From Luidia sarsii (taxonomy: Eukaryota > Echinodermata > Asteroidea > Paxillosida > Luidiidae), in NCBI GenBank assembly GCA_949987565.1, contig OX465109.1, forward strand, positions 17,610,915 through 17,674,914: a stretch of DNA of 64,000 nt. Reading direction: 5' to 3'. The translations under genes were made by a program, and so were the position numbers. Every line of letters starts with the position of its first letter. Within the stretch, counting starts at the first letter, position 1. Positions 1 through 12,336 of the stretch are shown in pieces. Below the pieces are notes generated by a model. That model worked only from the letters and a program-made list of their open reading frames with translations, did not search any database and had not been told where the DNA came from.

Positions 1-3000
1 TTCGTTCTGTTAAGTAGTCACCCCTTTACCCCCAATGCATCTGTTTCGTTCTGTTCAGTATTCACCCCTTTACCCCAATGAGTCTGTTTCGTTGTGTTAA
101 GTAGTCACCCCTTTACCCCCAATGCGTCTGTTTCGTTCTGTTAAGTAGTCACCCCTTTACCCCCAATGCGTCTGTTTCATTCTGTTAAGTAGACACCCCT
201 TTACCCCCAATGCGTCTGTTTCATTCTGTTAAGTAGTCACCCCTTTACCCCCAATGCGTCTGTTTCATTTTGTTAAGTAGTCTCTCCTTTACCCCCAATG
301 CATCTGTTTCGTTCTGTTAAGTAGACACCCCTTTACCCCCAATGCGTCTGTTTCATTCTGTTCAGTAGACACCCCTTTACCCCAAATGTGTCTGTTTCGT
401 TCTGCTAAATAGTCGCCCCTTTACCCCCAATGCGTCTGTTTCGTTCTGTTCAGTAGTCAACCCTTTACCCCAAATGCGTCTGTTTCATTAAGTAGTCACC
501 CCTTTACTCCAATGCATCTGTTTCATTAAGTAGTCACCCCTATACCCCCAATGAGTCTGTTTCATTCTGTTAAGTAGTCACCCCTTTACCCCAAATGAGT
601 CTGTTTCGTTCTGTTCAGTAGTCACCCCTTTACCCCCAATGCGTCTGTTTCGTTCTGTTAAGTAGTCACCACTTTACCCCCAATGCGTCTGTTTCATTCT
701 TTTAAGTAGTCACCCCTTTACCCCCAATGCGTCTGTTTTATTCAGTTAAGTAGTCACCCCTTTACCCCCAATGCGTCAGTTTCATTCTGTTAAGTAGTCA
801 CCCCTTTACCCCAGTCTGTTTCATTCTGTTAAGTAGTCACCACTTTACCCCCAATGCGTCTGTTTCATTCTCTTAAGTAGACACCCCTTTACCCCCAATG
901 TGTCTGTTTCGTTCTGCTAAATAGTCGCCCCTTTAACCCCAATGCGTCTGTTTCGTTCTGTTCAGTAGTCACCCCTTTACCCCAAATGCGTCTGTTTCAT
1001 TAAGTAGTCACCCCTTTACCCCAATGCATCTGTTTCATTAAGTAGTCACCCCTATACCCCCAATGAGTCTGTTTCATTCTGTTAAGTAGTCGCCCCTTTA
1101 TCCCAAATGAGTCTGTTTCGTTCTGTTAAGTAGTCACCCCTTTACCCCCTATGTGTCTGTTTCGTTCTGTTAAGTAGTCGCCCCTTTACCCCCATTGCAT
1201 CTGTTTCGTTCTGTTAAGTAGTCACCCCTTTACCCCCAATGCGTCTGTTTTATTCAGTTAAGTAGTCACCCCTTTACCCCAATCAGTCTGTTTCGTTCTG
1301 TTAAGTAGTCGCCCCTTTACCCCCAATGCGTCTGTTTCATTCTGTTAAGTAGTCGCCCCTTTACCCCCATTGCATCTGTTTCGTTCTGTTAAGTAGTAAC
1401 CCCTTCACCCCCCATGCGTCTGTTTAGTTCTGTTAAGTAGTCACCCCTTTACCCCCAATGCTTCTGTTTCGTTCTGTTAAGTAGTAACCTGTTTACCAAA
1501 ATGCGTCTGTTTCATTCTGTTAAGTAGTCACCCCTTTACCCCAATGCGTCTGTTTCATTCTGTTAAGTAGTCACCCTTTTACCCCAAAAGCGTCTGTTTC
1601 ATTCTGTTAAGTAGTCACCCCTTTACTCCCAATGCGTCTGTTTCGTTCTGTTAAGTAGTCACCCCTTTACCACCAATACATCTGTTTCGTTCTGTTAAGT
1701 AGTCGCCCCTTTACCCCCAATGAGTCTGTTTCGTTCTGTTAAGTAGTCGCCCCTTTACCCCCAATGTGTCTGTTTCATTCTGTTAAGTAGTCACCTGTTT
1801 ACCAAAATGCGTCTGTCTTGTTCTGTTACGTAGCCACCCCTTTACCCCAATGCGTCTGTTTCGTTCTGTTAAGTAGTCACCCCTTTACCCCCAATGCGTC
1901 TGTTTTATTCAGTTAAGTAGTCACCCCTTTACCCCAATGCGTCTGTTTCATTCTGTTAAGTAGTCACCCCTTTACCCCAATCAGTCTGTTTCGTTCTGTT
2001 AAGTAGTCACCACATTACCCCCAATGCATCTGTTTCGTTCTGTTAAGTAGTCACCCCTTTACCCCAATCAGTCTGTTTTATTCAGTTAAGTAGTCACCCC
2101 TTTACCCCCAATGCATCTGTTTCATTCTGTTAAGTAGTCACCCCTTCACCCCAATCAGTCTGTTTTATTCAGTTAAGTAGTCACCCCTTTACCCCCAATG
2201 CATCTGTTTCATTCTGTTAAGTAGTCACCCCTTTACCCCAATCAGTCTGTTTTATTCAGTTAAGTAGTCACCCCTTTACCCCCAATGCATCTGTTTCATT
2301 CTGTTAAGTAGTCACCCCTTTACCCCAATCAGTCTGTTTCGTTCTGTTAAGTAGTCACCCCTTTACCCCAATCAGTCTGTTTTATTCAGTTAAGTAGTCA
2401 ACCCTTTACCCCCAATGCATCTGTTTCATTCTGTTAAGTAGTCACCCCTTTACCCCAATCAGTCTGTTTTATTCAGTTAAGTAGTCACCACTTTACCCCC
2501 AATGCATTTGTTTCGTTCTGTTAAGTAGTCACCCCTTTACCCCAATCAGTCTGTTTTATTCAGTTAAGTAGTCACCCCTTTACCCCCAATGCATCTGTTT
2601 CATTCTGTTAAGTAGTCACCCCTTTACCCCAATCAGTCTGTTTCGTTCTGTTAAGTAGTCACCACTTTACCCCCAATGTGTCTGTTTCATTCTGTTTAGT
2701 AGTCACCCCTTTACCCCAATCAGTCTGTTTCGTTCTGTTAAGTAGTCGCCCCTTTACCCCCAATGCGTCTGTTTCATTCTGTTAAGTAGTCGCCCCTTTA
2801 CCCCCATTGCATCTGTTTCGTTCTGTTAAGTAGTCACCCCTTTACCCCCAATGCGTCTGTTTTATTCAGTTAAGTAGTCACCCCTTTACCACAATGCATC
2901 TGTTTAGTTCTGTTAAGTAGTCACCCCTTTACCCCCAATGCTTCTGTTTCGTTCTGTTAAGTAGTCACCACTTTACCCCCAATGCGTCTGTTTCATTCTT

Positions 3001-6000
3001 TTAAGTAGTCACCCCTTTACCCCCAATGCGTCAGTTTCATTCTGTTAAGTAGTCACCCCTTTACCCCAGTCTGTTTCGTTCTGTTAAGTAGTCACCACTT
3101 TACCCCCAATGCGTCTGTTTCATTCTGTTAAGTAGACACCCCTTTACCCCCAATGTGTCTGTTTCGTTCTGCTAAATAGTCGCCCCTTTACCCCCAATGC
3201 GTCTGTTTCGTTCTGTTCATTAGTCACCCCTTTACCCCAAATGCGTCTGTTTCATTAAGTAGTCACCCCTTTACCCCAATGCATCTGTTTCATTAAGTAG
3301 TCACCCCTATACCCCCAATGAGTCTGTTTCATTCTGTTAAGTAGTCGCCCCTTTACCCCAAATGAGTCTGTTTCGTTCTGTTAAGTAGTCACCCCTTTAC
3401 CCCCAATGTGTCTGTTTCATTCTGTTAAGTAGTCACCACTTTACCCCCAATGCGTCTGTTTCATTCTGTTAAGTAGTCGCCCCTTTACCCCCATTGCATC
3501 TGTTTCGTTCTGTTAAGTAGTCACCCCTTTACCCCCAATGCGTCTGTTTTATTCAGTTAAGTAGTCACCCCTTTACCCCCAATGCGTCTGTTTTATTCTG
3601 TTAAGTAGTCACCCCTTTACCCCAATCAGTCTGTTTCGTTCTGTTAAGTAGTCGCCCCTTTACCCCCAATGCGTCTGTTTCATACTGTTAAGTAGTCGCC
3701 CCTTTACCCCCATTGCATCTGTTTCGTTCTGTTAAGTAGTCACCCCTTTACCCCCAATGCGTCTGTTTTATTCAGTTAAGTACATGTAGTCACCCCTTTA
3801 CCACAATGCATCTGTTTAGTTCTGTTAAGTAGTCACCCCTTTAACCCCAATGCGTCTGTTTCGTTCTGTTCAGTAGTCACCCCTTTACCCCAAATGCGTC
3901 TGTTTCATTAAGTAGTCACCCCTTTACCCCAATGCATCTGTTTCATTAAGTAGTCACCCCTATACCCCCAATGAGTCTGTATCATTCTGTTAAGTAGTCG
4001 CCCCTTTACCCCAAATGAGTCTGTTTCGTTCTGTTAAGTAGTCACCCCTTTACCCCCAATGCATCTGTTTCGTTCTGTTCAGTATTCACCCCTTTACCCC
4101 AATGAGTCTGTTTCGTTGTGTTAAGTAGTCACCCCTTTACCCCCAATGCGTCTGTTTCGTTCTGTTAAGTAGTCACCCCTTTACCCCCAATGCGTCTGTT
4201 TCATTCTGTTAAGTAGACACCCCTTTACCCCCAATGCGTCTGTTTCATTCTGTTAAGTAGTCACCCCTTTACCCCCAATGCGTCTGTTTCATTTTGTTAA
4301 GTAGTCTCTCCTTTACCCCCAATGCATCTGTTTCGTTCTGTTAAGTAGACACCCCTTTACCCCCAATGCGTCTGTTTCATTCTGTTCAGTAGACACCCCT
4401 TTACCCCAAATGTGTCTGTTTCGTTCTGCTAAATAGTCGCCCCTTTACCCCCAATGCGTCTGTTTCGTTCTGTTCAGTAGTCAACCCTTTACCCCAAATG
4501 CGTCTGTTTCATTAAGTAGTCACCCCTTTACTCCAATGCATCTGTTTCATTAAGTAGTCACCCCTATACCCCCAATGAGTCTGTTTCATTCTGTTAAGTA
4601 GTCACCCCTTTACCCCAAATGAGTCTGTTTCGTTCTGTTCAGTAGTCACCCCTTTACCCCCAATGCGTCTGTTTCGTTCTGTTAAGTAGTCACCACTTTA
4701 CCCCCAATGCGTCTGTTTCATTCTTTTAAGTAGTCACCCCTTTACCCCCAATGCGTCTGTTTTATTCAGTTAAGTAGTCACCCCTTTACCCCCAATGCGT
4801 CAGTTTCATTCTGTTAAGTAGTCACCCCTTTACCCCAGTCTGTTTCATTCTGTTAAGTAGTCACCACTTTACCCCCAATGCGTCTGTTTCATTCTCTTAA
4901 GTAGACACCCCTTTACCCCCAATGTGTCTGTTTCGTTCTGCTAAATAGTCGCCCCTTTAACCCCAATGCGTCTGTTTCGTTCTGTTCAGTAGTCACCCCT
5001 TTACCCCAAATGCGTCTGTTTCATTAAGTAGTCACCCCTTTACCCCAATGCATCTGTTTCATTAAGTAGTCACCCCTATACCCCCAATGAGTCTGTTTCA
5101 TTCTGTTAAGTAGTCGCCCCTTTATCCCAAATGAGTCTGTTTCGTTCTGTTAAGTAGTCACCCCTTTACCCCCTATGTGTCTGTTTCGTTCTGTTAAGTA
5201 GTCGCCCCTTTACCCCCATTGCATCTGTTTCGTTCTGTTAAGTAGTCACCCCTTTACCCCCAATGCGTCTGTTTTATTCAGTTAAGTAGTCACCCCTTTA
5301 CCCCAATCAGTCTGTTTCGTTCTGTTAAGTAGTCGCCCCTTTACCCCCAATGCGTCTGTTTCATTCTGTTAAGTAGTCGCCCCTTTACCCCCATTGCATC
5401 TGTTTCGTTCTGTTAAGTAGTAACCCCTTCACCCCCCATGCGTCTGTTTAGTTCTGTTAAGTAGTCACCCCTTTACCCCCAATGCTTCTGTTTCGTTCTG
5501 TTAAGTAGTAACCTGTTTACCAAAATGCGTCTGTTTCATTCTGTTAAGTAGTCACCCCTTTACCCCAATGCGTCTGTTTCATTCTGTTAAGTAGTCACCC
5601 TTTTACCCCAAAAGCGTCTGTTTCATTCTGTTAAGTAGTCACCCCTTTACTCCCAATGCGTCTGTTTCGTTCTGTTAAGTAGTCACCCCTTTACCACCAA
5701 TACATCTGTTTCGTTCTGTTAAGTAGTCGCCCCTTTACCCCCAATGAGTCTGTTTCGTTCTGTTAAGTAGTCGCCCCTTTACCCCCAATGTGTCTGTTTC
5801 ATTCTGTTAAGTAGTCACCTGTTTACCAAAATGCGTCTGTCTTGTTCTGTTACGTAGCCACCCCTTTACCCCAATGCGTCTGTTTCGTTCTGTTAAGTAG
5901 TCACCCCTTTACCCCCAATGCGTCTGTTTTATTCAGTTAAGTAGTCACCCCTTTACCCCAATGCGTCTGTTTCATTCTGTTAAGTAGTCACCCCTTTACC

Positions 6001-7953
6001 CCAATCAGTCTGTTTCGTTCTGTTAAGTAGTCACCACATTACCCCCAATGCATCTGTTTCGTTCTGTTAAGTAGTCACCCCTTTACCCCAATCAGTCTGT
6101 TTTATTCAGTTAAGTAGTCACCCCTTTACCCCCAATGCATCTGTTTCATTCTGTTAAGTAGTCACCCCTTCACCCCAATCAGTCTGTTTTATTCAGTTAA
6201 GTAGTCACCCCTTTACCCCCAATGCATCTGTTTCATTCTGTTAAGTAGTCACCCCTTTACCCCAATCAGTCTGTTTTATTCAGTTAAGTAGTCACCCCTT
6301 TACCCCCAATGCATCTGTTTCATTCTGTTAAGTAGTCACCCCTTTACCCCAATCAGTCTGTTTCGTTCTGTTAAGTAGTCACCCCTTTACCCCAATCAGT
6401 CTGTTTTATTCAGTTAAGTAGTCAACCCTTTACCCCCAATGCATCTGTTTCATTCTGTTAAGTAGTCACCCCTTTACCCCAATCAGTCTGTTTTATTCAG
6501 TTAAGTAGTCACCACTTTACCCCCAATGCATTTGTTTCGTTCTGTTAAGTAGTCACCCCTTTACCCCAATCAGTCTGTTTTATTCAGTTAAGTAGTCACC
6601 CCTTTACCCCCAATGCATCTGTTTCATTCTGTTAAGTAGTCACCCCTTTACCCCAATCAGTCTGTTTCGTTCTGTTAAGTAGTCACCACTTTACCCCCAA
6701 TGTGTCTGTTTCATTCTGTTTAGTAGTCACCCCTTTACCCCAATCAGTCTGTTTCGTTCTGTTAAGTAGTCGCCCCTTTACCCCCAATGCGTCTGTTTCA
6801 TTCTGTTAAGTAGTCGCCCCTTTACCCCCATTGCATCTGTTTCGTTCTGTTAAGTAGTCACCCCTTTACCCCCAATGCGTCTGTTTTATTCAGTTAAGTA
6901 GTCACCCCTTTACCACAATGCATCTGTTTAGTTCTGTTAAGTAGTCACCCCTTTACCCCCAATGCTTCTGTTTCGTTCTGTTAAGTAGTCACCACTTTAC
7001 CCCCAATGCGTCTGTTTCATTCTTTTAAGTAGTCACCCCTTTACCCCCAATGCGTCAGTTTCATTCTGTTAAGTAGTCACCCCTTTACCCCAGTCTGTTT
7101 CGTTCTGTTAAGTAGTCACCACTTTACCCCCAATGCGTCTGTTTCATTCTGTTAAGTAGACACCCCTTTACCCCCAATGTGTCTGTTTCGTTCTGCTAAA
7201 TAGTCGCCCCTTTACCCCCAATGCGTCTGTTTCGTTCTGTTCATTAGTCACCCCTTTACCCCAAATGCGTCTGTTTCATTAAGTAGTCACCCCTTTACCC
7301 CAATGCATCTGTTTCATTAAGTAGTCACCCCTATACCCCCAATGAGTCTGTTTCATTCTGTTAAGTAGTCGCCCCTTTACCCCAAATGAGTCTGTTTCGT
7401 TCTGTTAAGTAGTCACCCCTTTACCCCCAATGTGTCTGTTTCATTCTGTTAAGTAGTCACCACTTTACCCCCAATGCGTCTGTTTCATTCTGTTAAGTAG
7501 TCGCCCCTTTACCCCCATTGCATCTGTTTCGTTCTGTTAAGTAGTCACCCCTTTACCCCCAATGCGTCTGTTTTATTCAGTTAAGTAGTCACCCCTTTAC
7601 CCCCAATGCGTCTGTTTTATTCTGTTAAGTAGTCACCCCTTTACCCCAATCAGTCTGTTTCGTTCTGTTAAGTAGTCACCACTTTACCCCCAATGCGTCT
7701 GTTTCATTCTGTTAAATAGTCACCCCTTTACCCCAATCAGTCTGTTTCGTTCTGTTAAGTAGTCGCCCCTTTACCCCCAATGCGTCTGTTTCATACTGTT
7801 AAGTAGTCGCCCCTTTACCCCCATTGCATCTGTTTCGTTCTGTTAAGTAGTCACCCCTTTACCCCCAATGCGTCTGTTTTATTCAGTTAAGTACATGTAG
7901 TCACCCCTTTACCACAATGCATCTGTTTAGTTCTGTTAAGTAGTCACCCCTTT
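1..7953. repeat. 4,024-bp higher-order duplication inside the satellite
   Basis: Positions 1-3842 recur at 4025-7953 at a constant offset of 4,024, keeping the same unit variants (for example the short TTTCATTAAGTAG units at 481 and 4505). At about 3643/7667 the second copy gains two units (87 bp), after which the offset is 4,111, as shown by the TACATGTAG variant at 3781 and 7892. I saw almost no other differences. Either a recent unequal exchange or an assembly duplication would explain this. Confidence 0.9.
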
Positions 7954-9240
7954 ACCCCCAATGCGTCTGTTTCATTCTGCTAAGTAGTCGCCCCTTTACC
8001 CCCAATGCATCTGTTTCATTCTGTTAAGTAGTCGCCCCTTTACCCCCAATGCATCTGTTTCATTCTGTTAAGTAGTCTCTCCTTTACCCCCAATGCATCT
8101 GTTTCGTTCTGTTAAGTAGACACCCCTTTACCCCCAATGCGTCTGTTTCATTCTGTTAAGTAGTCGCCCCTTTACCCCCAATGCGTCTGTTTCATTCTGA
8201 TAAGTAGTCACCCCTTTACCCCCAATGAGTCTGTTTCGTTCTATTAAGTAGTCACCCCTTTACCCCCAATGAGTCTGTTTCGTTCTGTTAAGTAGTCACC
8301 CCTTTACCCCCAATGCGTCTGTTTAATTCTGTTAAGTAGTCGCCCATTTTAACCCAAATGCGTCTGTTTCATTCTGTTAAGTAGACACCCCTTTACCCCC
8401 AATGCATCTGTTTCGTTCTGTTAAGTAGTCACCCCTTTACCCCCAATGTGTCTGTTTCATTCTGTTTAATAGTCGCCCCTTTACCCCCAATGCGTCTGTT
8501 TCATTCTGTTAAGTAGTCACCCCTTTACCCCCAATGCGTCTGTTTAATTCTGTTAAGTAGTCGCCCATTTTAACCCAAATGCGTCTGTTTCATTCTGTTA
8601 AATAGACACCCCTTTACCCCCAATGCATCTCTTTCGTTCTGTTAAGTAGTCACCCCTTTGACCCCAATGTGTCTGTTTCATTCTGTTAAGTAGTCGCCCC
8701 TTTACCCCCAATGCGTCTGTTTCATTCTGATAAGTAGTCACCCCTTTACCCCCAATGAGTCTGTTTCGTTCTATTAAGTAGTCACCCCTTTACCCCCAAT
8801 GCATCTGTTTCGTTCTGTTAAGTAGTCACCCCTTTACCCCCAATGTGTCTGTTTCATTCTGTTTAGTAGTCGCCCCTTCACCCCCAATGCGTCTGTTTCA
8901 TTCTGTTAAGTAGTCACCCCTTTACCCCAATCAGTCTGTTTCGTTCTGTTCATTAGTCACCCCTTTACCCCCAATGCATCTGTTTCATTCTGTTCAGTAG
9001 TCGCCCCTCTAACCCTATCAGTCTCTTTCGTTCTGTTAAGTAGTCACCCCTTTACCCCCATTGCATCTGTTTAGTTCTGTTAAGTAGTCACCCCTTTACC
9101 CCCAATGCATCTGTTTCATTCTGTTCAGTAGTCGCCCCTTTACCCCCAATGCATCTGTTTTGTTCTGTTAAGTAGTCACCCCTTTAACCCCAATGTGTCT
9201 GTTTCGTTCTGCTAAGTAGTCGCCCCTTTATCCCTAATAC
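1..9240. repeat. 44-bp satellite array, first block
   Basis: Uninterrupted tandem array of a roughly 44-bp unit with core GTTAAGTAGTCACCCCTTTA, followed by a run of four or five C and AATGCGTCTGTTTC. Unit variants include a four-C form (43 bp), a short form lacking the TTCTG block (about 35 bp), CGCC for CACC, and TTATTCAG for TTCATTCTG. Roughly 210 units. No open reading frame survives because the unit has stops on both strands and its length is not a multiple of three. No gene, promoter or RNA is seen in it. Confidence 0.97.
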
Positions 9241-9265
9241 GTGAGAGTTTCCCTTTGACACTGAC

Positions 9266-9390
9266 CTTGTTGCAAATGGATGTCAGGACAAGCTCGTAGC
9301 AGTCAGTGCCCATCAGTCACAGGACTTTGGGGAGGCTAATCTTCATGGGTCTGGAGAGCTCAAGCAGGATGATGTTCACCATCTGAAGAT
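9266..9390 (-). pseudogene. PHB2: Prohibitin-2 pseudo-exon (central PHB-domain exon)
   Basis: On the minus strand an acceptor TTGCCTTGCAG precedes 125 bp and a possible donor AAG|GTCAGT. The split codon (G|AT) restores the Asp of the prohibitin-2 segment DLQMVNI, and the downstream residues SRP, LP, G, D, E, VL and SI align with PHB2 without gaps. An in-frame TGA at 9317-9319 sits where PHB2 has Gln, so this exon cannot make a full product. Satellite DNA flanks it on both sides. Its order is wrong relative to the other PHB2 exons here: it should precede the 15.4-kb exon but lies downstream of the 11.9-kb one. It therefore belongs to a rearranged or a second dead copy. Confidence 0.75.
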
Positions 9391-9457
9391 CTGCAAGGCA
9401 ATAAGGACAAATTAAGCACAGTTCTTTATCTGGTTTACACAAATTGTGTTTGATTAT

Positions 9458-11645
9458 TTTCAGTAGCCACCCCTTTACACCAAATGCACATTTTGTTCTG
9501 TTACATGTACTGTAAGTAGTCGCCCCTTTATCCCCAATGCGTCTGTTTCATTCTGTTTAGTAGTAACCCCTTTACCCCCAATGCGTCTGTTTCATTCTGT
9601 TATGTAGTCGCCCCTTTACCCCCAATGCATCTGTTTCATTCTGTTAAGTAGTCACCCCTTTACCCCCGATGCGTCTGTTTCATTCTGTTCAGTAGTCGCC
9701 CCTTTACCCCCAATGCATCTGTTTCATTCTGTTATGTAGTCGCCCCTTTACCCCCAATGCATCTGTTTCATTCTGTTAAGTAGTCACCCCTTTACCCCCG
9801 ATGCGTCTGTTTCATTCTGTTCAGTAGTCGCCCCTTTACCCCCAATGCATCTGTTTCATTCTGTTAAGTAGTCTCTCCTTTACCCCCAATGCATCTGTTT
9901 CATTCTGTTAAGTAGTCGCCCCTTTACCCCCAATGCATCTGTTTCATTCTGTTAAGTAGTCTCCCCTTTACCCCCAATGTGTCTGTTTCATTCTGCTAAG
10001 TAGTCGCCCCTTTACCCCAATGATTCTGTTTCGTTCTGTTAAGTAGTCACCCCTTTACCCCCAATGCGTCTGTTGCATTCTGTTAAGTAGTCACCCCTTT
10101 ACCCCAATGAGTCTGTTTCGTTCTGTTAAGTAGTCACCCCTTTACCCGCAATGTGTCTGTTTCGTTCTGTTCAGTAGTCGCCCCTTTACCCCATTGCGTC
10201 TGTTTCATTCTGTTAAGTAGTCGCCCGTTTACCCCAATGCGTCTGTTTCATTCTGTTAAGTAGTCACCCTTTTACCCCCAATGCATCTGTTTCGTTCCGT
10301 TAAGTAGTCACCCCTTTACCCCCAATGCGTCTGTTTCGTTCTGTTAAGTAGTCGCCCCTTTACCCCAAAACATCTATTTCATTCTGTTAAGAAGTCACCC
10401 CATTACCCATATGCAACTGTTTCATTCTATTAAATAGTCACCCCTTTACCCCGAATGCATCTGTTTCGTTCCGTTAAGTAGTCACCCCTTTACCCCCAAT
10501 GCGTCTGTTAAGTAGTCGCCCCTTTACCCCAATACATCTGTTTCATTCTGTTAAGTAGTCGCCCCTTTACCCCCAATGCATCTGTTTCATTCTGTTAAGT
10601 AGACACCCCTTTACCCCCAATACGTCTGTTTCATTCTGTTAAGTAGTCGCCCCTTAACCCCCAATGCGTCTGTTTCATTCTGTTAGGTAGACACCCCTTT
10701 ACCCCAATGTGTCTGTTTCATTCTGTTAAATAGTCGCCCCTTTACCCACAATGATTCTGTTTCGTTCTGTCAAGTAGTCACCCCTTTATCCGCAATGCGT
10801 CTGTTTCGTTCTGTTCAGTAGTCGCCCCTTTACCCCCAATGAATCTGTTTTGTTCTGTTAAGTAGTCACCCCTTTACCCCCGATGCGTCTGTTTCATTCT
10901 GTAATGTAGTCGCCCCTTTACCCCCAATGCATCTGTTTCATTCTGTTAAGTAGTCGCCCCTTTACCCCCAATGCATCTGTTTCATTCTGTTAAGTAGTCA
11001 CCCCTTCATCCCCAATGCGTCTGTTTCATTCTGTTAAGTAGTCACCCCTTTACCCCCATGCATCTGTTTCATTCTGTTAAGTAGTCACCCCTTCATCCCC
11101 AATGCGTCTGTTTCATTCTGTTAAATAGTCGCCCCTTTACCCCCATGCATCTGTTTCATTCTGTTAAGTAGTCGCCCCTTTACCCCCAATGCATCTGTTT
11201 CGTTCTGTTAAGTAGTCGCCCCTTTACCCCAATGCGTCTGTTTCATTCTGTTAAGTAGTCACCCTTTTACCCCAAAAGCGTCTGTTTCATTCTGTTAAGT
11301 AGTCACCCCTTTACTCCCAATGCGTCTGTTTCATTGTGTTAAGTAGTCACCCCTTTACCCCAATGCATCTGTTTCGTTCTGTTCAGTAGTCACCCCTTTA
11401 CCCCCAATGCGTCTGATTCATTATGTTAAGTATGGTAGTCACCCCTTTACCCCCAATGCGTCTGTTTCGTTCTGTTAAGTAGTCACCCCTTGACCACAAT
11501 GCATCTGTTTCGTTCTGTTAAGTAAAAAACGTCTTTACCCACCAATGCGTTTGTTTCATTCTGTTAAGTAGTCACCCCTTTAACCCCAATTCTGTTTCGT
11601 TCTTTTAAGTAGTCAACCGTTTACCCCAAATGTGTCTATTTTGTT
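9458..11645. repeat. 44-bp satellite array, second block
   Basis: Continuation of the same unit after the 9.24-9.46 kb interruption, about 50 copies. These are more diverged than the first block (TCATCC, CCGTTAAG, unit deletions) and show no higher-order duplication. The array dies out around CCAAATGTGTCTATTTTG. No gene seen. Confidence 0.95.
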
Positions 11646-11673
11646 TCGTGCCGTAGTGGTTTCATGTTTCGTA

Positions 11674-11770
11674 GAGTCGGCGTGATACCGCAAAGTCGTC
11701 CCTCACGGAAGTCGGCATGATACCGCAAAGTCGTTGCAACGAAAGTCGGCGTGACACCGTAAAATCGTGG
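11674..11770. repeat. Three copies of a ~34-bp repeat next to the satellite
   Basis: AGTCGGCGTGATACCGCAAA and close variants occur at about 11675, 11710 and 11743, separated by unrelated spacers. It is a short local duplication at the satellite edge with no evident function. Confidence 0.7.
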
Positions 11771-11900
11771 CTGGTGGACATTTCGACTTTCTTTCAAAGT
11801 CGTGAAATATCGACTTGTCGACTTTTTGTACCAGCGTTACTGGGGATTAATTGCACGCAGTGTCACTGCAAACTCCTTCCTAATCAAAGCTGCAACTTAC

Positions 11901-11975
11901 CGTCCTGGCAATGTTCTGAGAGGCCCCGATCTTCATCAGCTTCAGGTAACCTGGATTTTCAGCGATGGCATTTCC
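11901..11975 (-). pseudogene. PHB2: Prohibitin-2 pseudo-exon (C-terminal coiled-coil exon)
   Basis: 75 bp on the minus strand encode 25 residues matching the prohibitin-2 segment around NPGYLKL and QNIART, and end at a good donor ACG|GTAAGT. Two basic residues that are conserved in the family (in KLRKIRAAQ) have become Met and Gly, and the upstream acceptor has a poor pyrimidine tract. The exon is in the expected order and strand relative to the pseudo-exons at 15.4 and 32.2 kb. With the stop codon in the 15.4-kb exon, it is best read as part of an unprocessed pseudogene. Confidence 0.75.
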
Positions 11976-12336
11976 AAAGTGAGCTCCAAGTCAAGGAATA
12001 AAGTGCAACAGTTCCTCAAAAGACCCATTCCAATGATACTACTGATAACAACATGAAGAAAGTACATTGTATTTATCAACCAAATTCTGTACATACTAGT
12101 GCTTTCTAAGTGCTGATATCAAGTATCAAGTACAATTCATTTTCAGAAGGAAAAGGAAATAAATGTTTACTTGACTTTTGTATGACATTTATGAGCAGTT
12201 GAATTGAATATCATGAAGAGACTTTTGAAAACCTTGTCTGTAAGTACTTTTCGATGTTTGATTTTTTTCTTTGGATCAACTTTGGATTTTTGTAACTACA
12301 ATGGGAAAACCAGTAACCTTTGTTGAAACTTGGAAG

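Noticed and set aside
1..11645. CRISPR-like regular repeats
   Set aside because: Units are contiguous with no unique spacers, and the context is a spliced animal genome.
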